A DNA stretch of 64,000 nucleotides from Micavibrio sp. UBA6929. Lineage in GTDB: Bacteria; Pseudomonadota; Alphaproteobacteria; Micavibrionales; Micavibrionaceae. Shown here piece after piece: positions 29,895 through 39,539 of the stretch. The notes under the pieces are model-generated. The model did no database searches. It saw only the letters and a program-made list of their open reading frames with translations, and was not told the DNA's origin. Within the stretch, counting starts at the first letter, position 1. The number at the start of each line of letters is the position of its first letter. The DNA lies in NCBI GenBank assembly GCA_002448815.1, contig DKAJ01000009.1, positions 211,386-275,385 on the forward strand, given 5' to 3'. The position numbers and the translations under genes are program-made.

Positions 29895-30887
29895 CTAATT
29901 GGCACGAGAGAGCGTTTGTACATGCTCTAAGCAGCATGATGCTAGGACGTCTGGGTTGTAGCCTCCCTCAAGGATTGATATGATTCGGCCGTTGCAGTGC
30001 AGTTGTGCCATATCCATGATTTGCTGAGTTATATAATTAAAATCAGATTCCATCAAATTTTGACGACCTGGCGGGTCATTGAATAAGGTGTCCTGAGGTG
30101 GGTCGTTTTTATGCGCATCAAACCCAGCAGAAATTAAGATTAAATCAGGCTGCCAAGTATCAACGAGAGGGCGAATATGTTGGTGGATAATATTAAAATA
30201 CTCTTGAGGGTCAGCAAGCTCATCTAACCCAAAATTATAGACATTATTATTGGGGCCGTGGTTGTCATGATGCATGTATGGCCATAAATCACGCTGATGA
30301 ATTGAAGTGAATAAAACATTAGGATCATGCTGCATGATGTCTTCTGTACCATTTCCGTGATGGACATCAAAATCGATAATTGCCACTTTGTTAATGTTAT
30401 CTTGTTGCAGCGCAAATTTGGCAGCAACACTAATGGCTGAAAAGACACAAAACCCCATAGAGCCATTAGCCGTAGCGTGGTGGCCAGGTGGGCGAACTAT
30501 ACAAAAAGCATTGTTGTAATTACCGCGCACAACATCAGATACAGCCTGACATGTTGCATGAATCCCAGACAAAATAGATTGGAATGAACCACGAGAAATA
30601 CAGGTATCGGGATCAAGATACACTAAAGATGACGGATCTGTCATTTGGTTCTCTGTATCAAGTACGCGTTGAATATATTGCTCATCATGTGCAAGGTTTA
30701 AGATGTTGTTTGGCATCTTTTCGAAAGATGTCACCATTTCAACACTATTGTGACCATTTAATATGGGTTGTAATGTTTGTAGAATTTTCTGAATACGTGT
30801 TCTGTTTTCAGGATGGTTTGCTCCTGTCTCGTGGATTTCAAGATCAGGGTGTGTGTATACACCTGTTTTATGTGCCATGTTCGCCAT
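29895..30887 (-). CDS. Histone-deacetylase-family (acetoin utilisation/acetylpolyamine amidohydrolase-like) enzyme
   Basis: The core is a classical arginase-fold deacetylase. Active-site histidines are in RPPGHHATANGSMGFC, the zinc ligands in IIDFDVHHGNGTEDIM and LILISAGFDAHKNDP, and the final ILEGGYNPDVL loop is present. The N-terminus TGVYTHPDLEIHETGANHPENRTRI is typical of bacterial class II HDAC-like proteins. Likely reactions are zinc-dependent removal of acyl groups from lysine, polyamines or other amides. ATG 30887 fits the start of homology (MANMAHKTG). The frame stays open to 30989, but that would overlap the divergent formyltransferase gene. The gene looks AT-richer than its neighbours. 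Confidence 0.88.
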   Translation of the reverse strand: MANMAHKTGVYTHPDLEIHETGANHPENRTRIQKILQTLQPILNGHNSVEMVTSFEKMPNNILNLAHDEQYIQRVLDTENQMTDPSSLVYLDPDTCISRGSFQSILSGIHATCQAVSDVVRGNYNNAFCIVRPPGHHATANGSMGFCVFSAISVAAKFALQQDNINKVAIIDFDVHHGNGTEDIMQHDPNVLFTSIHQRDLWPYMHHDNHGPNNNVYNFGLDELADPQEYFNIIHQHIRPLVDTWQPDLILISAGFDAHKNDPPQDTLFNDPPGRQNLMESDFNYITQQIMDMAQLHCNGRIISILEGGYNPDVLASCCLEHVQTLSRAN

Positions 30888-30966
30888 TTTAAAGGAATTA
30901 ATTTCTTTACTATTATGCATTAAATATGATATTTGCCATATTCTTTGTAATAATGCGGTTAAAGTA

Positions 30967-31887
30967 ATGAAAAAGACACCTCTTGCCAAGAATTTTAATT
31001 TTTACGGACAAAATGATCAAACAGCTCCTGATGCTACGCTGCGCGTAGTTGTGGCAACATCTATCCGTAATATCGGTGGAGATGATAAAATAGGCTCAAC
31101 TGTTAAAGTTGGTGATCAGGAACTATATTTAAAAGGAACGCTCGAATCGTTGTTGGATGCAACTAATGTGGGCGCTCAATACATAAATAAAATTTCAGTG
31201 GTAGGTGTTGTGGTAGATGATATGCCGCAAACAGATCAACTATATGGTTATTCTGCATTACCAGACCCTCAAAATCATAATTGGATTATACCATCAAATT
31301 ACCAGTATCGTGGACAACCCATTGCTGATTTGGTTCAGCATATACCTAGTAGTTTTCGCGCACTACCTTTAGAAGATAAAAGTGCACGTCGCCACGCCAA
31401 AGAGGAATTTGAAAAGGCAGTATTGCAATATGCCGATCAAGTGCAGGCAGATGTTATTTTGTCTGATCACCTAATGTTAAAGATTGAGCGTATGCACACA
31501 GTGATGCCAACAGTTAATATTCATCCGGCAGTCACGCGTCCTGACAGTCCCTATATGTGCCGCGGTAAAATTATTACTGCCGAAATTATAAATCGAGCCA
31601 ATCAAAATGGCAGTACTCAAACGGGCGCCACATTACATTTTATCAATGATAATTTTGACGATGGGCTTATCATCGCTGATGCAGATCATGTGCAGATTAT
31701 GTCGGGAACTTCTGAAGAGCTAGTCCGCCATCAAGTATACCAAGAAGCTAAAAACCCATTGGTGATTGAGGGGCTTATCCATTTGGCAAATAATATGGAC
31801 TATTTCTGCCAGGCAACTGCTGCAAATGCCGTGGAAGAACAGCAACATGTAGACAACGCTGCGAATGTGCTCGTAAATCGCTTATGA
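30967..31887 (+). CDS. PurN-like formyltransferase-fold protein
   Basis: In this 306-residue protein, residues from about 170 match the glycinamide ribonucleotide formyltransferase fold. The catalytic asparagine and histidine are in TVNIHPAVTR, followed by TGATLHFINDNFDDGLIIADAD, which has the family's G-T/A-x-x-H-F-[VI]-x-D-x-x-D-x-G pattern with the catalytic aspartate. DVILSDHLMLKIE is the strand before the active site. The first roughly 150 residues differ from PurN. The formyl (or other acyl) acceptor is unknown. It is divergent from the deacetylase gene (79 bp between starts), which suggests a paired formylation/deacylation role. ATG 30967 starts the globular sequence. Confidence 0.72.
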   Translation: MKKTPLAKNFNFYGQNDQTAPDATLRVVVATSIRNIGGDDKIGSTVKVGDQELYLKGTLESLLDATNVGAQYINKISVVGVVVDDMPQTDQLYGYSALPDPQNHNWIIPSNYQYRGQPIADLVQHIPSSFRALPLEDKSARRHAKEEFEKAVLQYADQVQADVILSDHLMLKIERMHTVMPTVNIHPAVTRPDSPYMCRGKIITAEIINRANQNGSTQTGATLHFINDNFDDGLIIADADHVQIMSGTSEELVRHQVYQEAKNPLVIEGLIHLANNMDYFCQATAANAVEEQQHVDNAANVLVNRL

Positions 31888-31894
31888 TATAAGT

Positions 31895-32929
31895 CTAACC
31901 AGGTGTTTTGGGGTCGTGATCCGTGTAATCCTGCGGGATATACCCTGTTAAAACGCCCGCATCATGACCGGCCTGAATATTGTGTTGCTGGTCATCCCAA
32001 AACTCGGGCGCGGGCATGTTACGGGCCGCTGCATGCGCACGGATCGCATCCAAAACAGGTTTCTTAGGTGCACCGCCTAAAAAGTGTGTTGTGCCCTCGA
32101 TATCAATGCCCCACGCGTGCAATGTTTCAATCGCGCGTATCGCGGCAAAATCACCGCGTGCGGTCACAACCGATATTTCAAATGGCAACTGTGATCCAGC
32201 ATATTGCTTGTTAACCTCTGTATATTTCTTCAGCAAATTAAAGGCTGGCCCTTGGGATAGGGGAATATCACGCATATTCTTTTCATGTTCATGATAGGCG
32301 GCTAATTTGAATTGCTTATAAAAATGCTCGGACTCGGCGCCAAACACAACGCCGTCCAAGTCAAAGACCGCATTGCCCAAGGTGCGGCCATTATAAACAG
32401 ACCTGAGTGAAGGTTGGTCCACTTTGGAAGCAGGCAATGTGAGGACATTTTTATCACGGGATGTGACGGCGCGTTGCGCGGCTTGGTCTTGTATGTCTTT
32501 CATACTCACGGGATCATAATGTGCAACCAGTACATCGTTGGCTAAGGCCTCTTGCGCGACGCCCAAATCAGTTGTGCGAAAGAGATCAATGCCATAGGCC
32601 TTTAAATAAGGAACAGGTGATTTCCCGCACGTAAAAAACATACGTGCAGGTGTAATGCCATGCTCCCCCAGTGTTTTTAAAGCGCGCCGTGCGGTTATGG
32701 GGCTGTTGCGCGAGGCTAAAACAACTTCGATCATGCCGTTGCTATCTTCAAAGTCACGCTTTAACGCCTCAAACCAAGGGCCGTGCGGCAGGGGGCTGTG
32801 TTGATTTTCTATCATATGCTGTGCATAGGCTTCGGGGCCGTCATTGCGGTAAATCGCATCGGGCTCACGCATGTCAAACAGCATACTGGTGGATATACCG
32901 TAGGTCACTTTTGGTTTTTTGGCGTTCAT
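31895..32929 (-). CDS. Cytosolic 5'-nucleotidase family protein
   Basis: This 344-residue member of the cytosolic 5'-nucleotidase I-type family (PF06189 as I recognise it) shows GISTSMLFDMREPDAIYR, VVLASRNSPITARRALKTLGEHGI, FFTCGKSPVPYL and the aspartate motif AVFDLDGVVFGAESE. It would dephosphorylate nucleoside monophosphates. It ends 7 bp from the convergent formyltransferase gene and starts 33 bp downstream of the giant nuclease-fusion gene on the same strand. The two are likely co-transcribed, with the nucleotidase able to process nucleotides released by the nuclease. Confidence 0.8.
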   Translation of the reverse strand: MNAKKPKVTYGISTSMLFDMREPDAIYRNDGPEAYAQHMIENQHSPLPHGPWFEALKRDFEDSNGMIEVVLASRNSPITARRALKTLGEHGITPARMFFTCGKSPVPYLKAYGIDLFRTTDLGVAQEALANDVLVAHYDPVSMKDIQDQAAQRAVTSRDKNVLTLPASKVDQPSLRSVYNGRTLGNAVFDLDGVVFGAESEHFYKQFKLAAYHEHEKNMRDIPLSQGPAFNLLKKYTEVNKQYAGSQLPFEISVVTARGDFAAIRAIETLHAWGIDIEGTTHFLGGAPKKPVLDAIRAHAAARNMPAPEFWDDQQHNIQAGHDAGVLTGYIPQDYTDHDPKTPG

Positions 32930-32962
32930 AACTGTTCTCCTGATTTGGTTATGGTGCGAAAT

Positions 32963-35900
32963 TTATGCAAGGTCATTTGCGGTGTTCTGCGGCGCTTCGG
33001 GTTTGTTGTTGTCATTATCGCCGCGGGTAATATCGCGCCAAGGGCGCGTGAAACGCTTTGCATTGTGGTCGAGAGTGCCTAAATGCTCATGCTCGCCCAG
33101 CCAATTTTTGATCGTTTTGAAAAGCGCTTTTTTCTTTTTGTCTTTACCAATAAAACGATCGTAAAGGGCGGGGTTGCTTTGAATGTCTTCGGCTTCTTTG
33201 AGGGCCCGGTGATAATGCCGGAAGGCAATCGCACCGCGCATCGCTTCAATGTCTTGCCTGTCGTGATCAGAAAGATCCTGCGGATTGATGTCATAGTGAA
33301 TATTATTCAGGGTCAGGGCAATATTTTCCAATCTGTCCTTGTGATGCATAAGGTTGTGATAATTGGCGCTGGCACTGTTATAGTCTTCATCTTGCAGGGA
33401 TTTCAGGTACAGGCGCACCATCTTATGAATATTTTGATAAACAGGGTTGAAGCCTGCCTGGGCACGCATCCGAATAAGGGTAAATGCGCCTTGTTCAGGC
33501 GTAGGGATCGCACCGCCAAAGATGTCCATATTTTGATCCAAATCGGGGTAACGATCTTTTTCGTGAACGGGGTCATTAAGGCGCGCCGCAAAAATTTTAT
33601 CACGGTGCGTCGTCCAGGCATTTTGTAATTTCTGTGCAATATTATGCCAGTTATCATTCGGGTCAACGTAACTGCGGTGCTTTTTGACGTGTGAAGCGCG
33701 CAAATCCAAAGTTTCTTTCGAGATATGTCCATTGGCATTCACCCGCAGACCATATCGTGCAGGCATCACAATTGGATTTTTGCGTAAGTCCAAAATTTCA
33801 AAAACATCATTGTCACGATCCTTCAGCATCGCAACAAGATCTTTTGCAGGTAAATGCAAAAATTTATGCGGGTCGTGTTTCAGGTTAAAAATAACCGCAT
33901 AACGTTCGGATTCCAGCGTACCAACAATGCAGCCCATCTGCGCCTTAGGCTTGGCGGCAAGCGGACTGACATACGAAAACACAGGATGCGGCCCGTCAAA
34001 GCCAGTATCCATACCAATCATATCGTTTAACAAATGACTGGTTGAGCTGTCGGCGTTGACGATCATCTGCGCGACGATATCAGGGGCAAGCTCTTGCTGT
34101 TTTTGGAAAAGGGCGCGGCAGGGCAGTGTATCATAAAGCGCCCCATGTGACTGCGCGGTATCATAGGCAATATTATTCGCGCGGCAAAGTCCTTCGAGCG
34201 TGTGATCAAGAAAACCTGTATCCGGATTTTTATCAACCTGATAACCGGCCGTATGGTAGGCCGCCATCGCGCGCGAAATCACCCGCGTATCAATCGTAAT
34301 GATGCCTTTTGTTTGCAAAGGACGCGTGTCGGTGTCTAAATTGCGAGCGCGTTCTTTTGCGACGAATTGATTATCAAAAGGTGCATTATGCGCAATCGCC
34401 AGTGCCTTAACCTCGTTGCGTTTATATTGCGGCGTCAGTGGATTATCCTGATTGGCCAGCGTATAAGAATGCTCTTTCAAGGCTTTGATCGCCGCGTCGA
34501 TATCACGCATGAAAAGATGTGCAGGCAACCCATCGTCCAAATCATAAGGGTTCGTATGCGTGGTTAACATCGCCTGAACCGATGGCAAGCGATAAGGTGC
34601 AATTTTTTGAAAGAGCTGAGTTTCCGCATGCACGTCACCTGCCGTATTTTCGACCATCATGCCAAATTCGCGCATAAGATCATCATTGGGATTAAGACCG
34701 CCAGTTTCACTGTCAAACGTGGCGAGCGCATAAATATTCTTTTCCTTAAAAACGCTGTCTTTGTATTTATCGATGCCAAAAGGCATGCTTTGCGATAAAA
34801 AGCCATGACCAGTTTGCGCATTAAAATAACGCGATAAAGATAACGGCAGGGTTTTGGTAAATTCGTAATCGGAATCCAGTCCTGCCAGTTTGTGAGCAAT
34901 ATTCTCAACGCGATCTAAAATCTGCGCTGTATCATTGTTTAAGGTTGGCTTGATTGGAATCACGGTTGTTGAAAAGCGCCCTTTTAGAAAGAACTTATCC
35001 TTGCCCGGCGTATGCAATGTCACACCGACCAGTTCCAGCGGCTCAATGCGAATATCGCTAAGCCCATGACGTTTTTTGAAAACCGCAGTGTTGGATCCAT
35101 GCAGCAACATTGTCTGTGCGCCGGCATCTTCGGCGATGTTGATGTGCGCCTGAATTTGCTCGGGCCCGCCATGCACAGGAATAACCAACAGTTTTTCGGG
35201 GCTATCAGGATCTTGGGATAAGGTAATAATCTTGGACATGTCCCCGGCATTATTATGCCCAGAACTATGGAAGATACGCTTGATATCGCCTTCGTCCAAC
35301 AGATCTTTATCCGCAAGGCCTAAATGGTCAAGGCGTTCGCGCGTTTCACGTTCAATGACCTCGGGCAGGTTGACCTTGGCCTGATGGAACATTTCAACGG
35401 CATCTTTCAGCGCCATGCGCTTATACGCATTTTTGCCAACAGGAATGACGCCCTGTAAAAAGGTAATCACATCATTGTCGGTAATGTGATAACGGGTCAG
35501 CCAATCACGCGCGGCGCGATTGATACTGGAATAGGCTTCGTCTTGGGTACCTGATACGCACATCACATAATCAGCGTCGCGCGATCGATCCTTTAAATAT
35601 GGCGCAACAGTCTTTTCTTGCGAGCGTAAAAACACATCAATGCCATAAGTACGTTTTGCCCATTCACGCAGGCCGAAGACCTTATCCGCATCGCGCACTA
35701 AATCTTCAACGGCCTTGCCATCGATAATAAGAACCTTACGGTCGCTTTGGCCGATCGCATCAATTAACGTCAGCAAGCGCGAGATATTCGACCCCAACAT
35801 GGGAAAGATATGGCGGCTGCTGGGGTGTGCATGAATTTCTTGTGCAATGCTATCGCCAACGTCGCCTTCGGTTGGGTTATTGCCAGGACGCAGTGCACCT

Positions 35901-37708
35901 GTGGAATCAGCGCTAAGCGAGTCGGGATGATGCGCTTGCAGCCAAGGCTCTAGCGGCGGCATGCCAAGCTTAATTGTATCATCAAACTTATAGTCACCTG
36001 TGTGGCGATGTGACCAGGCAGGCGTGATGACATCAAACATCAAACCAGGGTCCGAGTGCGGCATTGGCCCAATGCGCACTTCGAAGGCACCAATTTTCAG
36101 GCGTGGATAGCAATGAAAACTGCCAAGATCCTTACCAGGGATAATTTCAGTCCACTGGCTGATTGTTGTGCCATCAATGGTCGTTGTTTGTGGGTCATTC
36201 GGCGCCTTTGGATTGACATCCTTCAGCAAATTAATGGGATAACACTTGGATAAAATCTCTTCCCGCACTGTGCGCTCAATGCCCAATTCGCTCATCTCGC
36301 GCTTTAACTGGCGCATGGTCATTTCGTTCATAATCAAAGGCGGCACGCTATATCCGCATTTAATTAGATAGGCGAGCTGACCAATATGGTCTTTGTGACG
36401 GTGCGTAAAAAACAGCGCCTGAACAGGTTGCCGCGGTTGATGGGCTTTATCATGTTTATGATGCAGATACTGCGCCGCATTATAAAACGTACCATCAAAG
36501 GTATCGTGGAATAAAATCCCCGCATCAATCATGATCGATTCACTCTGCGTCGATCCATCTTCTGCGGGCGCTTCGTAACTGAGAACATATTGGTTTGCGC
36601 CAATTTGTTTATCGCTTTCGGACATGTAGGCATCCATGTTTGTTCCGCCCAAAGGCCGGAAGGTTGCCACACCATTTTGCGGCAATGGCTTGGCCACGCC
36701 ATTTAAAAACGGATAAGCCCCAGTATGCAGCGCCAGCGAACTAGGCAGGCCATAGCGGCGCTCATGCGGCGGCTTTTTCAAATCTTCTAACACGTGATGT
36801 TTACCAGCGCGGATAGAGCGATTCACGTTACGAATAACCTTCAGCACCGATGACACCGCGCTGGGGTTTTTCAAATCAATGGATTGCCCCATATAAGAGA
36901 GCGCAGTCATCTTGGCATAATCACCCTGCCGCGAGGAGGGCGCTGTCTTGATACTGTAGAGCGGCGCATCTTGCTGCGTGTCGCCAGCATAAAGCGAAAC
37001 AGTGCCGGTAATAGTCAGGCTGCTTTTGTTGCGGCCTTGCTGATAGGTATATTTCAGCGCGCCAGTTTCATCATCTTGTCCTTGCCCATGCAGCGCCATC
37101 ATATGGGTTTGCATATCGTGACGATCTGCGTGCTGATCGGGGCCGACACCTAAAATTGAATGTAAAAAAAGAGCCGGAATCTCGGGCTCTTGCATAGAAA
37201 CATGTGATGATGTTGATGGGGCACTGCGGAAATCGCCATTCACATACAGCCCAGGCCATGCCTTTCGGCCAATTTCTGGTGGCTGCAAGCCATGCTTTTC
37301 CAAAGCCTCAACCGGATTAATCCAGATATTGTTATGAACAATATGCTCTGCAAAGTAATCCATCGTCTGCGCCAGCGATCGCACCATGTTGCCATCTTGC
37401 ACATCAATATCGGCATCCATAACGCGCGCATCTGTTAGGTGAATATGCTCACCTTCTTGCTGGCACGTTAAGGTTAAAAAGGGAACAACATCATTATTGC
37501 TGGTATCTGCATGATGCAAATATTGCAATGTGATTGTTATCTGATCATCTTCGCGCTGGGCGTTTAAGAAAAGCCCGCGAATTGTTCCGCTATCAAGATC
37601 TGTAGAAATTGTTGCATGGTCCGACCGATCGGAAATATCTAAATATTTCCACACGTCCGCCAGACCGAAAAGAGACACAAAGTCACCCTTTTCGAGTAGA
37701 TTACGCAT
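32963..37708 (-). CDS. RNase J-type MBL/beta-CASP nuclease fused to an exonuclease I-like DEDDh module
   Basis: This 1581-residue protein has three parts. Residues 1 to about 335 match nothing I recognise. Residues of about 340-960 read as RNase J: HRHKDH (436-441), GPMPHSDPGLMFDVITP, HTGDYKFD (His569, Asp572), DSTGALRPGNNPTEGDVGDS, FHSSGHNNAGDMSKI and PVHGGPEQIQAH. Residues of about 990-1450 read as exonuclease I (SbcB): FDSETGG (Asp999, Glu1001), HNAPFDNQF (Asp1112) and HGALYDT (His1188, Asp1193), so the DEDDh set is complete. The SH3-like region (HPVFSYVSPLAAKPKAQ, AVIFNLKHDP, NPIVMPARYG) and the helical C-terminal part (DIFGG) follow. RNase J degrades RNA 5'-3' and ExoI degrades single-stranded DNA 3'-5'. 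The fusion's substrate is unknown. It is probably co-transcribed with the 5'-nucleotidase. Confidence 0.85.
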   Translation of the reverse strand: MRNLLEKGDFVSLFGLADVWKYLDISDRSDHATISTDLDSGTIRGLFLNAQREDDQITITLQYLHHADTSNNDVVPFLTLTCQQEGEHIHLTDARVMDADIDVQDGNMVRSLAQTMDYFAEHIVHNNIWINPVEALEKHGLQPPEIGRKAWPGLYVNGDFRSAPSTSSHVSMQEPEIPALFLHSILGVGPDQHADRHDMQTHMMALHGQGQDDETGALKYTYQQGRNKSSLTITGTVSLYAGDTQQDAPLYSIKTAPSSRQGDYAKMTALSYMGQSIDLKNPSAVSSVLKVIRNVNRSIRAGKHHVLEDLKKPPHERRYGLPSSLALHTGAYPFLNGVAKPLPQNGVATFRPLGGTNMDAYMSESDKQIGANQYVLSYEAPAEDGSTQSESIMIDAGILFHDTFDGTFYNAAQYLHHKHDKAHQPRQPVQALFFTHRHKDHIGQLAYLIKCGYSVPPLIMNEMTMRQLKREMSELGIERTVREEILSKCYPINLLKDVNPKAPNDPQTTTIDGTTISQWTEIIPGKDLGSFHCYPRLKIGAFEVRIGPMPHSDPGLMFDVITPAWSHRHTGDYKFDDTIKLGMPPLEPWLQAHHPDSLSADSTGALRPGNNPTEGDVGDSIAQEIHAHPSSRHIFPMLGSNISRLLTLIDAIGQSDRKVLIIDGKAVEDLVRDADKVFGLREWAKRTYGIDVFLRSQEKTVAPYLKDRSRDADYVMCVSGTQDEAYSSINRAARDWLTRYHITDNDVITFLQGVIPVGKNAYKRMALKDAVEMFHQAKVNLPEVIERETRERLDHLGLADKDLLDEGDIKRIFHSSGHNNAGDMSKIITLSQDPDSPEKLLVIPVHGGPEQIQAHINIAEDAGAQTMLLHGSNTAVFKKRHGLSDIRIEPLELVGVTLHTPGKDKFFLKGRFSTTVIPIKPTLNNDTAQILDRVENIAHKLAGLDSDYEFTKTLPLSLSRYFNAQTGHGFLSQSMPFGIDKYKDSVFKEKNIYALATFDSETGGLNPNDDLMREFGMMVENTAGDVHAETQLFQKIAPYRLPSVQAMLTTHTNPYDLDDGLPAHLFMRDIDAAIKALKEHSYTLANQDNPLTPQYKRNEVKALAIAHNAPFDNQFVAKERARNLDTDTRPLQTKGIITIDTRVISRAMAAYHTAGYQVDKNPDTGFLDHTLEGLCRANNIAYDTAQSHGALYDTLPCRALFQKQQELAPDIVAQMIVNADSSTSHLLNDMIGMDTGFDGPHPVFSYVSPLAAKPKAQMGCIVGTLESERYAVIFNLKHDPHKFLHLPAKDLVAMLKDRDNDVFEILDLRKNPIVMPARYGLRVNANGHISKETLDLRASHVKKHRSYVDPNDNWHNIAQKLQNAWTTHRDKIFAARLNDPVHEKDRYPDLDQNMDIFGGAIPTPEQGAFTLIRMRAQAGFNPVYQNIHKMVRLYLKSLQDEDYNSASANYHNLMHHKDRLENIALTLNNIHYDINPQDLSDHDRQDIEAMRGAIAFRHYHRALKEAEDIQSNPALYDRFIGKDKKKKALFKTIKNWLGEHEHLGTLDHNAKRFTRPWRDITRGDNDNNKPEAPQNTANDLA

Positions 37709-37966
37709 AACTCAAAATTCACCTAAACTGTTTTCCGTGAGAGCATTCTAAAACAAATTAAGAATAATATTACAAGAAAAAAGTTTAAAAAAACAAAATT
37801 GAATAATTTATGTTTAAAATGTTATAAAATAAAACCTCTAATAAGTAATTTCCTTATCAGAAACAAAGGCGTAAAAGGGGGCGTTTAGAAAAGATCAGCC
37901 TAAAGGTTGAAATCACTATAGGCGCCGCGCTATTACAAAAGGGACCAAAGCGAGGAGCCATAAACC
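37709..37966. promoter_or_regulatory. AT-rich divergent promoter region
   Basis: These 258 bp lie between the divergent nuclease-fusion and MscS genes. About 100 bp (37745-37845) are very A/T-rich and should contain both promoters. GCGAGGAG lies upstream of the MscS start. No clear operator is seen. Confidence 0.35.
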
Positions 37967-39376
37967 ATGTTCAAATTCTGCCTGCCATTTTTTGCCTTTT
38001 TCATCATGATGACGGGTCTGCCAGCATGGGCACAAGACAGCAGCGTCACGGTTGATCCTGATAATATTTCAGAGCTTATCAAAACACTTGAAAGTGAAAC
38101 TGCGCGTTCAAATTTTATACAAAATTTAAAAACGCTTCAGGAAACACAGGGCCAAGATGAAAACGTTGAGATTGCTCCGCCTGCGCTATCCGAAGTGCTA
38201 GGATTGGATGGACAGCTTGGCAACCTGGCGCAGCAATACGAACATTTCTTGGTCGAAAATGATTTAAATACGTCTACCATTGGTAAGGCGGCGTTGACGT
38301 TTGGTGCGTGCATTGTGTTTTTTGTTCTTGGCCTTTTGGTGCGTAACGGCGGTTTTGCGCTCAGAGAACATCTAACACAAATGAAGTCCCGTTATGGGCT
38401 GCAGCATGATCGCTTTCGCTTTTATGCGCGCATGATCCGTTATAGCGGCTATGTCATTGTCGCGGGCTTGTATTGCTATTCGCTGGGCGCGATTTGGGAT
38501 ATCACAGACTTTGCCTTTTTAAAAACCGAAACCGGCGCGGCTTTGTTCGGTGATTTCCTCAGTATCATTTTAGTCATTGTTCTTGGCATTGCAGTGTGGG
38601 AGTCAATCAACGGCGTGATTGAATTTGGTATGCGCCGTTCGAACAATGTCGCAGGCAAGCGTTTGCGAACGTTATTGCCGATTGTACGCAATGTCATTTT
38701 TGTTGTGTTTATTGCATTATTTTCACTGATTTTGCTGTCCGAGCTTGGCGTGAATATTATGCCATTGCTTGCTGGCGCAGGGATTTTTGGTATTGCCATT
38801 GGTTTTGGTGCGCAAAGCATGGTCAAAGATTTTTTAACAGGCTTTACGATTATTCTGGAAGATCTCATTCAAGTCGGTGATGTTGCAACAGTTGGTGGTC
38901 GCACAGGCTTTATTGAAAAAATCACACTGCGTAAGGTGCAAATGCGCGCACTTGATGGAACGGTTTACACAGTGCCCTTCAGCGAAATTAGCATCGTTGA
39001 AAATCTGACCAAAGATTTTAGCTATTATCTCATGGATGTCGGCGTTGCATATCGTGAAAACACAGATGAGGTAATTGGATATTTGCAAGAAATTGACGAA
39101 GATTTGCGCGCGGACGAGGCCTTCGCCGATCATATTCTTGCGCCACTTGAAATTTTGGGCGTTGATAAATTCGCGGACAGCGCGGTTATTATTAAGGCGC
39201 GCATTAAAACAAAGCCGATTATGCAGTGGGATGTCGGACGCGAGTTTAACCGCCGTATGAAGCATAAATTTGATGAAAAAGGTATCGAGATCCCATTCCC
39301 GCATCAAACAATCTATTTCGGTGAAGATAAACAAGGTAAAGCCCCGCCTGCACCTGTCATGATCCAGGAGAAGTAG
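37967..39376 (+). CDS. MscS-family mechanosensitive channel
   Basis: The 469-residue protein has a cleavable signal peptide (MFKFCLPFFAFFIMMTGLPAWAQ) and a periplasmic helical stretch to about residue 100. Three or more membrane helices follow. The pore helix/beta-domain signature is GAGIFGIAIGFGAQSMVKDFLTGF followed by IILEDLIQVGDVATVGG. The C-terminal alpha/beta vestibule ends in IEIPFPHQTIYFG, the usual MscS end. It releases solutes on hypo-osmotic shock. That would fit a cell that makes the compatible solute glucosylglycerate, although the two loci are far apart here. Confidence 0.92.
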   Translation: MFKFCLPFFAFFIMMTGLPAWAQDSSVTVDPDNISELIKTLESETARSNFIQNLKTLQETQGQDENVEIAPPALSEVLGLDGQLGNLAQQYEHFLVENDLNTSTIGKAALTFGACIVFFVLGLLVRNGGFALREHLTQMKSRYGLQHDRFRFYARMIRYSGYVIVAGLYCYSLGAIWDITDFAFLKTETGAALFGDFLSIILVIVLGIAVWESINGVIEFGMRRSNNVAGKRLRTLLPIVRNVIFVVFIALFSLILLSELGVNIMPLLAGAGIFGIAIGFGAQSMVKDFLTGFTIILEDLIQVGDVATVGGRTGFIEKITLRKVQMRALDGTVYTVPFSEISIVENLTKDFSYYLMDVGVAYRENTDEVIGYLQEIDEDLRADEAFADHILAPLEILGVDKFADSAVIIKARIKTKPIMQWDVGREFNRRMKHKFDEKGIEIPFPHQTIYFGEDKQGKAPPAPVMIQEK

Positions 39377-39539
39377 CTGCTGGTGTCAAGTGCTTGGTGA
39401 AGGCGCCAGAGTATGGTAATCTGAAGTTATAAAATTATTTTATCAAGTGTGTGATAAATTCAGTGCTCGTGTGAAGTGCCTGTAATGCGCGGTTAGCATG
39501 CAGTTTTTTTTTAGATAAAAATGGGGAAGTCGTATTGTG

